In this document: one piece after another, positions 25,826 through 33,202 of the stretch
Layout of the letters: every line of letters starts with the position of its first letter
How positions within the stretch are numbered: the stretch's first letter is position 1
From: Streptomyces tibetensis
GTDB lineage: Bacteria > Actinomycetota > Actinomycetes > Streptomycetales > Streptomycetaceae
DNA: 64,000 nucleotides
Reading direction: 5' to 3'
Assembly: GCF_007655005.1 (NCBI RefSeq)
Contig: NZ_SZVW01000012.1
Span: 62,001 to 126,000, forward strand
Notes under the pieces: generated by a model
Database searches by the model: none
Seen by the model: the letters and a program-made list of their open reading frames with translations, nothing else
Told to the model about the DNA's origin: nothing
Made by a program: the position numbers and the translations under genes

Positions 25826-26543
25826 GGGCGCCCGCCCGGCCGGCGTCGGGCACGCGCGCGTAGGCGTCCGGCCGGTGCAGCCGGGTGGCGTGACCGAACG
25901 GCCAGGTGATCCAGTCGGCGCGGCCGATCACGTCGTCGACGGGGATCATGCCGCCGCCCGGCGAGCCGAGGTGGTCGCGGGAGTCGCTGGAGTCGCTGCG
26001 GTGGTCGCCGAGGACGAACAGGGTGCCGCCGGGCACGACGACGTCGAAGGGCACCGTGGACGGGCTGTCGCCGGGATACAGGAAGCCCGACTCGTCGACC
26101 GGCCGGCCGTTCACCTGGATCCTCCCCTCCGTGTCGCAGCAGACCACGCGGTCTCCCCCCACACCGACAACGCGTTTGACGTAGTCCGCGTGCCCGAAGT
26201 ACCCGGTCCCGTCGAACACGACGATGTCTCCCCGCTGCGGCACGGCACCGAAACGGTACGCCAACTTATTTACGAGAACCCGGTCCCCGATCCTCAATCC
26301 CGGCTCCATCGATCCGCTGGGGATCTGGAACGGCCGCAGCACGAACGTGCTGAGCAACAGCAGGAACACCAGGCAGACCAGCAGGGTGAGGGTGATCCGG
26401 CCGCCCGGGACCCAGGAGCTGACGCGCGCCACCAACGCGAAACGCGACCGGTCCTCCGGCCCTGCGGGTTCCGAGGTGGTCGTCTCGGAGCCGGAAGGGC
26501 GGGAGGAGCGGTCGCGCTCCGTGGGCTGTGCTTCGGTGTCCAT
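25818..26543 (-). CDS. sipW: Type I signal peptidase (SipW-like)
   Basis: A 241-residue signal peptidase, first of the four. One anchor (LTLLVCLVFLLLLSTFVL) is near residue 55. The catalytic Ser is in IPSGSMEPGLRIGD, Lys in YVKRVVGVGGD, and box E is GDHRSDSSDSRDH. There is no C-terminal hydrophobic segment, unlike SipY and SipZ. It starts 46 bases after rplS ends and may share its transcript. Confidence 0.94.
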   Translation of the reverse strand: MDTEAQPTERDRSSRPSGSETTTSEPAGPEDRSRFALVARVSSWVPGGRITLTLLVCLVFLLLLSTFVLRPFQIPSGSMEPGLRIGDRVLVNKLAYRFGAVPQRGDIVVFDGTGYFGHADYVKRVVGVGGDRVVCCDTEGRIQVNGRPVDESGFLYPGDSPSTVPFDVVVPGGTLFVLGDHRSDSSDSRDHLGSPGGGMIPVDDVIGRADWITWPFGHATRLHRPDAYARVPDAGRAGAHG

Positions 26544-26588
26544 CGGAGCCAGATGCTATCCGGCCCCGACGCGAACCCCGGAGAGCGC

Positions 26589-26939
26589 TCAGTTCTCGCG
26601 CTTCTCCTTGATCTTCGCGGCCTTGCCGCGCAGCTCGCGCAGGTAGTACAGCTTGGCGCGGCGGACGTCACCCTTGGTGACGAGCTCGATCTTCTCGACG
26701 ATCGGGGTGTGCACCGGGAAGGTGCGCTCGACGCCGACGGAGAAGGAGACCTTGCGGACCGTGAAGGTCTCGCGCACGCCGGAACCCTGGCGGCGGATCA
26801 CGACGCCCTTGAACTGCTGCACACGGGAGCGGTTGCCCTCGATGACGCGGACGTGCACGTTGACGGTGTCACCCGGACGGAAGGCGGGGACGTCGTCGCG
26901 CAGCGACGCGGAGTCGACAGTGTCGAGCAGGTGAGACAT
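26589..26939 (-). CDS. rplS: 50S ribosomal protein L19
   Basis: A 116-residue ribosomal protein at the 30S-50S interface. It begins MSHLLDTVDSASLRDDVPAF, with FRPGDTVNVHVRVIEGNRSR and the C-terminal AKLYYLRELRGKAAKIKEKR. AGGAAAG precedes the ATG; nine upstream codons are in frame but unsupported. The trmD-rplS order is standard, with a 136-base spacer. Confidence 0.97.
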   Translation of the reverse strand: MSHLLDTVDSASLRDDVPAFRPGDTVNVHVRVIEGNRSRVQQFKGVVIRRQGSGVRETFTVRKVSFSVGVERTFPVHTPIVEKIELVTKGDVRRAKLYYLRELRGKAAKIKEKREN

Positions 26940-27075
26940 TTCGTCTGCTTTCCTCGCTGATGCCACAGGTCATCAACGGAAACTAGGTGTTTCGGAATCA
27001 GGGATGTGCGGGTCGGGACGGACGTCGTCTCCCCCTGTGGCAGGGGCGCACGCCGGACGGACGCACAACAGCTCG

Positions 27076-27912
27076 CTATTCTTCCACGCCGTCGGTCCTG
27101 CGCCAAAATCGGCCGTACGGCTCCCCCGCCGGGTCGGGTGCCCAGCCCAGGATGGAGAGCATCTCGCGGTCCTTCTTGTCGAAGGCCTTGGGGTCGCAGC
27201 GCTCGATGAGGTCGGGCCGGTGGGCGGTGGTGCGCTTGAGGGCCTCGTCGCGGCGCCAGCGGGCGATCTTCCCGTGGTGGCCGCTGAGCAGCACGTCGGG
27301 GATGTCCCGGCCGCGCCACTCGGGGGGCTTGGTGTAGACGGGCCCTTCGAGCAGGTTCGCCATGGCGCCGGGCGCGAAGGAGTCGTCCCGGTGGGACTCG
27401 GCGTTGCCCAGGACGCCCGGCAGCAGCCGCGCCACGGCCTCCGTGACGACGAGGACGGCCGCCTCGCCGCCGGCCAGGACGTAGTCGCCGATGGACACCT
27501 CGTACACCGGCATCCGTGTCGCGTACTCGTCGACGACGCGGCGGTCGATGCCCTCGTAGCGGGCCGGGGTGAAGATCAGCCAGGGGCGCTCGGAGAGGTG
27601 GACGGCGAGTTCCTGGGTGAAGGGCCGGCCGCTGGGCGTGGGCACGATGAGGGCGGGCGCCCGGGAGCCCGTCTCGTAGCCGTCGGCGAGGACGGAGTCC
27701 AATGCGTCTCCCCACGGCTCGGTCTTCATGACCATGCCGGGGCCGCCGCCGTACGGGGTGTCGTCGACCGTGTTGTGACGGTCGTAGGTCCAGGACCGCA
27801 GGTCGTGGACGTGCACGTTCAGCTGTCCGCGCGCTCGCGCCTTGCCGACGAGGGAGACGTTCAGCGGTTCCAGGTACTCGGGGAAGATCGTGACGACGTC
27901 GAGGCGCATCAC
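27076..27912 (-). CDS. trmD: tRNA (guanine-N1)-methyltransferase
   Basis: A 278-residue SPOUT-class enzyme that makes m1G37 in tRNAs to prevent frameshifting. It starts MRLDVVTIFPEYLEPLNVSL. DTPYGGGPGMVMKTEPWGDAL and the trefoil-knot region (EVSIGDYVLAGGEAAVLVV) are intact. Its start overlaps the rimM stop by four bases. Confidence 0.97.
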   Translation of the reverse strand: MMRLDVVTIFPEYLEPLNVSLVGKARARGQLNVHVHDLRSWTYDRHNTVDDTPYGGGPGMVMKTEPWGDALDSVLADGYETGSRAPALIVPTPSGRPFTQELAVHLSERPWLIFTPARYEGIDRRVVDEYATRMPVYEVSIGDYVLAGGEAAVLVVTEAVARLLPGVLGNAESHRDDSFAPGAMANLLEGPVYTKPPEWRGRDIPDVLLSGHHGKIARWRRDEALKRTTAHRPDLIERCDPKAFDKKDREMLSILGWAPDPAGEPYGRFWRRTDGVEE

Positions 27913-28469
27913 GACTCGTCCTGGCCGGAGACGTCGTCCCGGCTGGAGGCGATCTCGGCGCGGTCGTCGATCAGGCCCGGCGGCGGGGTGATGACGGCCT
28001 TCTGCTCCTCGAGGTCGATCTCGGCGACGATCTCCTCGACGAAGGGGATCATCACCTCGCTGCCGTCGGGACGCTCCACGATGAACAGGTCCTGGGTGGG
28101 CAGGTGCGAGATCTCCGTGATCCGGCCGACCTCGGTGCCGTCCGCGGTGACCACGTCGAGGTCGATGAGCTGATGGTCGTAGTACTCGTCCTCGCCCTCG
28201 GGCAGTTCCTCCGGGTCGATCTCGGCGATCAGGAGGGTGTTGCGCAGGGCCTCGGCGCCGGTGCGATCGCTGACGCCCTCGAAGCGCAGCAGGAGACGGC
28301 CGCTGTGGACGCGGCCCGTCTCGATGGTGAGCGGTCCCGCGGATGCGGGATCGGTGGTGAGCACGGCACCGGGGCCGAGCCTCAGCTCCGGCTCGTCGGT
28401 CCGTACCTCGACGGTGACCTCACCCTTGATGCCATGGGCACGGCCGATCCGTGCGACTACCAGCTGCAC
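27909..28469 (-). CDS. rimM: 16S rRNA processing protein RimM
   Basis: A 186-residue 30S maturation factor. The N-terminal barrel has VVARIGRAHGIKGEVTVEV and the C-terminal PRC barrel EYYDHQLIDLDVVTADGTEV then LFIVERPDGSEVMIPFVEE. It binds S19 during assembly. The four-base overlap with trmD indicates translational coupling. Confidence 0.96.
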   Translation of the reverse strand: MQLVVARIGRAHGIKGEVTVEVRTDEPELRLGPGAVLTTDPASAGPLTIETGRVHSGRLLLRFEGVSDRTGAEALRNTLLIAEIDPEELPEGEDEYYDHQLIDLDVVTADGTEVGRITEISHLPTQDLFIVERPDGSEVMIPFVEEIVAEIDLEEQKAVITPPPGLIDDRAEIASSRDDVSGQDES

Positions 28470-28496
28470 GTGTCCATTCTCCTGTCATACGACTGC

Positions 28497-28530
28497 GGGC
28501 CGGGGACGGCCCAGTGGCCCTCCCCGGCCC
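28497..28530 (-). terminator. Stem-loop between khpA and rimM
   Basis: Arms GGGCCGGGGA and TCCCCGGCCC pair over 10 bp, with a nested GGCC/GGCC pairing in the loop. It lies in the 84-base spacer. It is more likely an attenuator or processing site than a full stop, because rimM-trmD usually depend on upstream transcription. Confidence 0.55.
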
Positions 28531-28553
28531 GAGCCGGAACTGCTCCGAAAGCG

Positions 28554-28793
28554 TCAGCGAACGTGGTCCACGTCGACGAGGTCGACGCGGACGCCCCGGC
28601 CGCCGATGGCGCCCACGACGGTACGCAGGGCACGAGCGGTGCGGCCGTTGCGGCCGATCACCTTGCCGAGGTCGTCCGGGTGGACCCGGACCTCGAGCAC
28701 GCGACCGCGACGCAGGTTGCGCGAGGCGACCTGCACATCGTCAGGGTTGTCGACGATGCCCTTCACGAGGTGCTCGAGAGCCTCCTCGAGCAT
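28554..28793 (-). CDS. KH-domain RNA-binding protein (KhpA-like)
   Basis: A 79-residue single KH type II domain: LEEALEHLVKGIVDNPDDVQ, then LEVRVHPDDLGKVIGRNGRT with the VIGRxG loop that holds RNA. It follows rpsP by two bases. KhpA proteins act as small RNA chaperones, with KhpB, in other Gram-positive bacteria. Confidence 0.94.
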   Translation of the reverse strand: MLEEALEHLVKGIVDNPDDVQVASRNLRRGRVLEVRVHPDDLGKVIGRNGRTARALRTVVGAIGGRGVRVDLVDVDHVR

Positions 28794-28795
28794 GC

Positions 28796-29212
28796 TCAGG
28801 CCTCGGTCGAAGCGGACTCGGCGGCCTCGTCCTTCTTCTCGGCCTTCTTCTTCTGGGTGATCGCCTCACCCTTGCCCTCGTCGTCGCCGCCGATGGCCTC
28901 GAACGACGGGCGCGCGGCCTTCTCGGGCTGCGTCAGCAGCGGAGCCGGGGCGGGCTCGCCCTTGTACTTCTGCCAGTCGCCGGTCTTCTTGAGGATGGCC
29001 ATCACGGGCTCGGTCGGCTGGGCGCCGACACCGAGCCAGTACGCCACACGCTCGGCGTCGACCTCGATCACCGACGGGTTGTACGTCGGGTGGTACTTGC
29101 CGATCTCCTCGATGGCCCGGCCGTCACGGCGGGTACGGGAGTCGGCGACGACGATGCGGTAGTGAGGCGAACGGATCTTGCCCAGACGCTTCAGCTTGAT
29201 CTTGACTGCCAC
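28796..29212 (-). CDS. rpsP: 30S ribosomal protein S16
   Basis: A 138-residue S16. The core, VKIKLKRLGKIRSPHYRIVV through ERVAYWLGVGAQPTEPVMAI, is canonical. About 55 extra C-terminal residues rich in Lys/Glu/Ala (ITQKKKAEKKDEAAESASTE) extend beyond the usual 80-90, a common actinobacterial feature. It starts the rpsP-khpA-rimM-trmD-rplS ribosomal block. Confidence 0.96.
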   Translation of the reverse strand: MAVKIKLKRLGKIRSPHYRIVVADSRTRRDGRAIEEIGKYHPTYNPSVIEVDAERVAYWLGVGAQPTEPVMAILKKTGDWQKYKGEPAPAPLLTQPEKAARPSFEAIGGDDEGKGEAITQKKKAEKKDEAAESASTEA

Positions 29213-29406
29213 GGGAGTGGGTTCTCCTGGATTTGACGTGGTTGGGCACGGCGAGAATGCCGCGTGGGGTTGCGGTACCCGAGTGCCCGATGGACGCGTC
29301 AGCCGGAGGCGAGAGGGTTCCTGTGCGGCTGTCGAGTACAGCTAGCCATTGTGCCACACCCGGCGGGTCGCTCCGGGCCGGGGGCCTGATCCGCTGTGCG
29401 GGCACG

Positions 29407-29456
29407 CCGATGGCGCACCCGGCGTGAGAGGTGAGGCACGTCGGGTGCGCCATCGG
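29407..29456. terminator. Long stem-loop in the SprT-rpsP intergenic region
   Basis: A 14-bp perfect stem (CCGATGGCGCACCC with its complement) with a 22-base loop, 51 bases downstream of the SprT-like stop on the minus strand. It probably separates that gene from the rpsP block. The rest of the 294-base gap holds only the rpsP upstream region. Confidence 0.7.
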
Positions 29457-29506
29457 CCCGAGCCCTGCGCCGAAGACCGGCAGCCACGAGATGCCGGTGC
29501 GGGGCG

Positions 29507-30109
29507 TCAGCTCGCTACCGCTCCCACGATGTCCGGGATCCGGAACGGCTTGCCGCAGCCGCCGCAGACGATCGGGGCCTGGGCGAGGACGGACGGGACG
29601 ACCCGGACGTTGCGTCCGCAGTCGCAGACCGCCTTGACGCGTACACCGCCGCCCGAGGAGCCGTGCCGGGCGGCCGGACCCCGGAAGGTGCGGGACGTGT
29701 CGGAGGAGGTCGCCGCGGTGTGGGCCTTCAGGGCACGCTGGAGACGCTCCATCGTCGGGCGGTAACGGCGCTTCGCCTCGGGGGTGAGCGTGACCAGGGA
29801 GAATCCGCTGCTGGGATGCGGTTCCTCGGGGTGGTCCAGGCCCAGCTCCTCGGCGATCGCGAGGAATCTGCGGTTGTGGTAGCGGCCGGCACGGGAGGTG
29901 TCGCGAACGCCGCGCGAGGCGGCGATGCCATGGACTGCCTCATGGAGCAGTCGCTCGAAGGAGAGCTCGTGACCGCACGCGGACGACGACTCCCCGATCA
30001 GGGACTCTGGCGCGGCAAGGTCGGGCAGCTCGGGGTGGTACCGCTGAATATCGGCCCACGCCTGTGCCAGCTCTGCGGCGAGTACAGGTGGTGTCTGTGT
30101 CGTGCTCAC
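29507..30109 (-). CDS. SprT-like metalloprotein with zinc ribbon
   Basis: A protein of about 200 residues. The SprT-like segment has the metal-binding helix RLLHEAVHGIAASRGV (HExxH form) and a later YHNRRF His. The C-terminus is a zinc ribbon with CDCGRNVRV and CGGCGKPF. The arrangement matches SprT/Spartan-type domains, which in eukaryotes cut DNA-protein crosslinks; here the function is inference. GTG at 30109 gives MSTTQTPP. A GTG 21 codons upstream keeps the frame, and neither has a strong ribosome site. Confidence 0.8.
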   Translation of the reverse strand: MSTTQTPPVLAAELAQAWADIQRYHPELPDLAAPESLIGESSSACGHELSFERLLHEAVHGIAASRGVRDTSRAGRYHNRRFLAIAEELGLDHPEEPHPSSGFSLVTLTPEAKRRYRPTMERLQRALKAHTAATSSDTSRTFRGPAARHGSSGGGVRVKAVCDCGRNVRVVPSVLAQAPIVCGGCGKPFRIPDIVGAVAS

Positions 30110-30440
30110 GTAATGACAACGAGCCGGGGTGCCCCAGTGTTCCGATTCCGGGCCATCCCAAATAATTTGCACGTACCCGTCAGTTGCCTCTGATGCGTCC
30201 TGACGAGGGCGGGTGCGCAGATCTGTGGATAAGCCTCACAGCTCACCACAAGGTGGTGCGTACTCCCGCGTACGCCCGCCCGTCTCCCGCCACCACCCTC
30301 AACCGAGGCCCTTCGGGCCACCCTCTGGCTGGGGCGTAAAACACGTCCGTGCGCCAGCTGGGGCGCAGAACACGTCCGCGCGCCGGGGCGACAGAGGTGT
30401 GTGGATCCGCAAGAGGCGTTTCGGCCGCCTTGCGCCTCAC
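30110..30440. other. Intergenic region with tandem repeat and DnaA-box-like site
   Basis: This gap between proS and the SprT-like gene holds two copies of a 27-base unit at 30329-30355 and 30358-30384, matching at 24 positions. TTATCCACA, a perfect DnaA box, is on the minus strand at 30232-30224. No gene is evident. Confidence 0.6.
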
Positions 30441-31856
30441 TCAGTAAGCGCGTGCGACGACCGCGACGTTACCGGGTGCGTCGTCGGCGTCCGGCACCGA
30501 CCCGTCCTCGGCGACCAGACACCGTACGGTCACCGCGCGATCGGCGAGCTTGGCCTCGCCCTCCTCGCCCAGGACGGCCCAGGGGATGCGGGCCCAGCCG
30601 CCGTCGGTGGCCACCTCGACGGCCTCCTCGAAGGTGGAGACCTCGGCCGTACGGGACTCCCGGCGTTCACGGGACTGCTCCAGCAGGAGTGCCTGGTCCT
30701 CTTCGAGGACCTTCGGCAGCAGCGCGACCAGCTCGTCCAGCGGCACCGGGCCCTTGCCTCCGGGGATGCGGCGGGCCAGCATCGCGGTGCCGTTCTCCAG
30801 GTCGCGCGGGCCGATCTCGATCCGGACCGGCACGCCCTTGAGCTCCCAGTCGACCGCGCGACGGCCGAAGGGGGTGTCGGTGCGGTCGTCGACGTGGACG
30901 CGGACACCGGCCGCCTTCAGCCGGTCGCCGAGCTCACGGACCTTGGCCAGAACCGTCTCGTCGCCCTTGATCGCGAGCACGACGGCCTGGATCTGCGCCA
31001 GCCGCGGCGGGACGCGCAGGCCGTTGTCGTCGCCGTGCATCATCACCAGGGCACCGATCATGCGGGTGGTGGAACCCCAGGAGGTCTGCCAGACCAGCTC
31101 CTGCCGGCCGCCCTTGGACAGGTACCGGGTGTTGAAGGCCTTCGCGAAGTTCTGGCCCAGTTCGTGGCTCGTGGCCATCTGCAGGGCCTTGCCGTCGCCC
31201 ATCATGCCTTCGAGGGTGAGGGTGTTGATCGCGCCGGCGAACCGCTCCCTGACGGTCTTGCGGCCGGGGACGACGTCCATCGCGAGGACGTTCAGCATGA
31301 AGTCCTCGTAGACCGCCCGGTGGATGCGCGCGGCGAAATCGCGCGCCTCCTCGTAGGTGGCGTGCGCGGTGTGACCCTCCTGCCAGAGGAACTCGGAGGT
31401 CCGCAGGAACAGGCGAGGCCGCAGTTCCCAGCGCACGACGTTCGCCCACTGGTTGATAAGCAGCGGCAGATCACGGTAGCTCTGCACCCACTTCGAGAAG
31501 TACTCGTTGATGATCATCTCGGAGGTGGGCCGGACCACGGCGGGCTCTTCGAGCTCCTTGCCACCACCGTGGGTGACGACGGCCAGCTCGGGCGCGAAGC
31601 CCTCGACGTGGTCGGCCTCCCGGGCGAGGTACGACTCGGGGATCAGCAGGGGGAAGTACGCGTTCTGGGTGCCCGTCTCCTTGATGCGGGCGTCCATCTC
31701 CGCCTGCATCCGCTCCCACAGCCCGTATCCGTACGGTCGGATGACCATGGTGCCGCGCACCGGCCCGTTGTCGGCGAGCTCCGCTTTGGTGATCAAGTCC
31801 TGGTACCAGCGCGGGAAATCGTCCGCCCGAGGGGTGAGAACAGGTGCCTTCGCCAT
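30441..31856 (-). CDS. proS: Proline-tRNA ligase, short archaeal/eukaryal-like type
   Basis: A 471-residue class II aminoacyl-tRNA synthetase. Motif 1 lies in FPRWYQDLITKAELADNGPV, motif 2 is VRPTSEMIINEYFSKWVQSY then LRPRLFLRTSEFLWQEGHTA, and motif 3 lies in the GSTTRMIGALVMMHGDDNGL segment. It lacks the roughly 180-residue editing insert of the common bacterial ProRS. It ends with a Tyr, as do archaeal and eukaryal forms that bind zinc through a C-terminal domain. Streptomyces often carry a second, standard ProRS elsewhere. Whether this is the main or a backup enzyme cannot be told here. ATG at 31856 is chosen by family length. Confidence 0.93.
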   Translation of the reverse strand: MAKAPVLTPRADDFPRWYQDLITKAELADNGPVRGTMVIRPYGYGLWERMQAEMDARIKETGTQNAYFPLLIPESYLAREADHVEGFAPELAVVTHGGGKELEEPAVVRPTSEMIINEYFSKWVQSYRDLPLLINQWANVVRWELRPRLFLRTSEFLWQEGHTAHATYEEARDFAARIHRAVYEDFMLNVLAMDVVPGRKTVRERFAGAINTLTLEGMMGDGKALQMATSHELGQNFAKAFNTRYLSKGGRQELVWQTSWGSTTRMIGALVMMHGDDNGLRVPPRLAQIQAVVLAIKGDETVLAKVRELGDRLKAAGVRVHVDDRTDTPFGRRAVDWELKGVPVRIEIGPRDLENGTAMLARRIPGGKGPVPLDELVALLPKVLEEDQALLLEQSRERRESRTAEVSTFEEAVEVATDGGWARIPWAVLGEEGEAKLADRAVTVRCLVAEDGSVPDADDAPGNVAVVARAY

Positions 31857-32055
31857 GGCGAGATGGTACGGGCCCAGATTGCCGGAATGTGAAATCTCGC
31901 CATAGGCACATGACAACTCACAGACCCTGCCGCATTCCACTGGACGACGGGTCGAGGGGGGAGTTTCCTGGCATACGGGGGTAGTGCGAGCGCACTGTCA
32001 CGGGGGCCATGGAATCGGGCAAGAGGCAACTCTCGGCGGATTGGGGCGCTTACTT

Positions 32056-32910
32056 ATGACACCTACGCTCGTGCGGCAGCACCTGCCTCACGCGGGGGCC
32101 GCACCCCGCGTGGACCTGCGTGCACGCGCGCGTGACTGGTCCGAGATCCAGGAGCGGATGCTCGTACCGCTCTACGAGGCCGTCTACGAGCGACTGGACG
32201 TGGGTCCCGCGACGCGGCTGCTCGGCCTCGGCTGCGGTTCCGGGCTCTCCCTGCTGATGGCCGCCGCCCGGGGAGCGGCGGTCACCGGTGTCGACGCTTC
32301 CCCCGAAAGAATGGCCCTGGCGCGGGAGCGGCTGCGCCCCGAGGCGGCGGGCACGCGTGCGCGTCCGGAAGCCCGGCTGGTCGACGGCTCGCCCCGGGAC
32401 ACCGCGGAGCCGGGCGCTCCCGGCTACACCCTGGTGACCGCCTTCGAGCCGATCGGGTGCCTGGCGGGCGACTCGGAGGGGCTGGCCGGAGTACTCGCGG
32501 AGGCGATGCCGCTCGCCCGGCGCGGTGCGGCCGTGGTGCTGGCGGGCTGGGGTCCGCCGGAGCGCTGCGCCACGGCGTCCGTGATGCGGGTGGCCACGAA
32601 GCTGGCCGAGCCGCTGCGCACCTCGGGCAGCTGGCGCCCCGCCTGCCGGGACGACCTGGAGGACGTCGCCCACCGGGCCGGGCTCAGGCCGGACGGGTCG
32701 GGGCGGGTGGCGTGCCCCTTCGGCTACGCCGACGTGGACAGCGCGGTACGCGGCCTGAAATCCACGGGTCTGTTCGACGCGGCGATGACGGCGACGGACC
32801 AGGCGCAGGTCGACAAGGAGCTGACCGAGGCCCTGCATCCGCACCAGCGGCAGGACGGGACGGTGTGGATGCCGAACGTGTTCCGGTACCTGATCGCCCG
32901 GACACCCTGA
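32056..32910 (+). CDS. SAM-dependent methyltransferase-like protein
   Basis: A 284-residue class I methyltransferase-like protein. Motif I is LLGLGCGSGLSLLMAAARGA with GVDAS as the acidic end of strand 2. LARRGAAVVLAGWGPPERCA is in the place of the strand 4-5 region. After it, a helical section and VWMPNVFRYLIART close the fold. The substrate is unknown. ATG at 32056 is chosen; the frame is open for 24 codons upstream. It is divergent from proS. Confidence 0.85.
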   Translation: MTPTLVRQHLPHAGAAPRVDLRARARDWSEIQERMLVPLYEAVYERLDVGPATRLLGLGCGSGLSLLMAAARGAAVTGVDASPERMALARERLRPEAAGTRARPEARLVDGSPRDTAEPGAPGYTLVTAFEPIGCLAGDSEGLAGVLAEAMPLARRGAAVVLAGWGPPERCATASVMRVATKLAEPLRTSGSWRPACRDDLEDVAHRAGLRPDGSGRVACPFGYADVDSAVRGLKSTGLFDAAMTATDQAQVDKELTEALHPHQRQDGTVWMPNVFRYLIARTP

Positions 32911-32947
32911 GGAACAGCACAGCACTCCCGATGCAGGCGTGAATGGT

Positions 32948-33124
32948 GTGAAGAAAGCACCAAGGGGAGCTTGTGGTCCCATCAAGTGGATCATGAACGC
33001 TTCATCTGATCCACCGCATGCCTTCTGCGAGACGTACGTGGTCCCGGCGAACGCCAAGAGCGTCGAGGTCCACTGGTCCGAGGAGGACGGCGAGCCGTAC
33101 GTCTGGAAGTTCCCGAACGGCTGA
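32948..33124 (+). CDS. Small conserved-looking protein of unknown function
   Basis: A 58-residue protein, not recognised. Its C-terminal 36 residues read like a compact beta domain (FCETYVVPANAKSVEVHW, then EPYVWKFPNG). The start is ambiguous among GTG 32939, GTG 32948 and ATG 32993, none with a strong ribosome site. It is followed 20 bases later by a strong terminator, which supports it as a real unit. Confidence 0.6.
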   Translation: MKKAPRGACGPIKWIMNASSDPPHAFCETYVVPANAKSVEVHWSEEDGEPYVWKFPNG

Positions 33125-33144
33125 CCGGCGAGCCGCCGACACGC

Positions 33145-33186
33145 CGCTGAGGGCGCCCCCCTTTCGACAGGGGGGCGCCCTCAGCG
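33145..33186. terminator. Strong bidirectional terminator before ffh
   Basis: An 18-bp perfect stem (CGCTGAGGGCGCCCCCCT with its complement) closes on a 6-base TTCGAC loop. It lies between the small plus-strand gene and the end of ffh and can serve both. Confidence 0.85.
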
Positions 33187-33202
33187 CGGTCGGGACGGGC
33201 CG

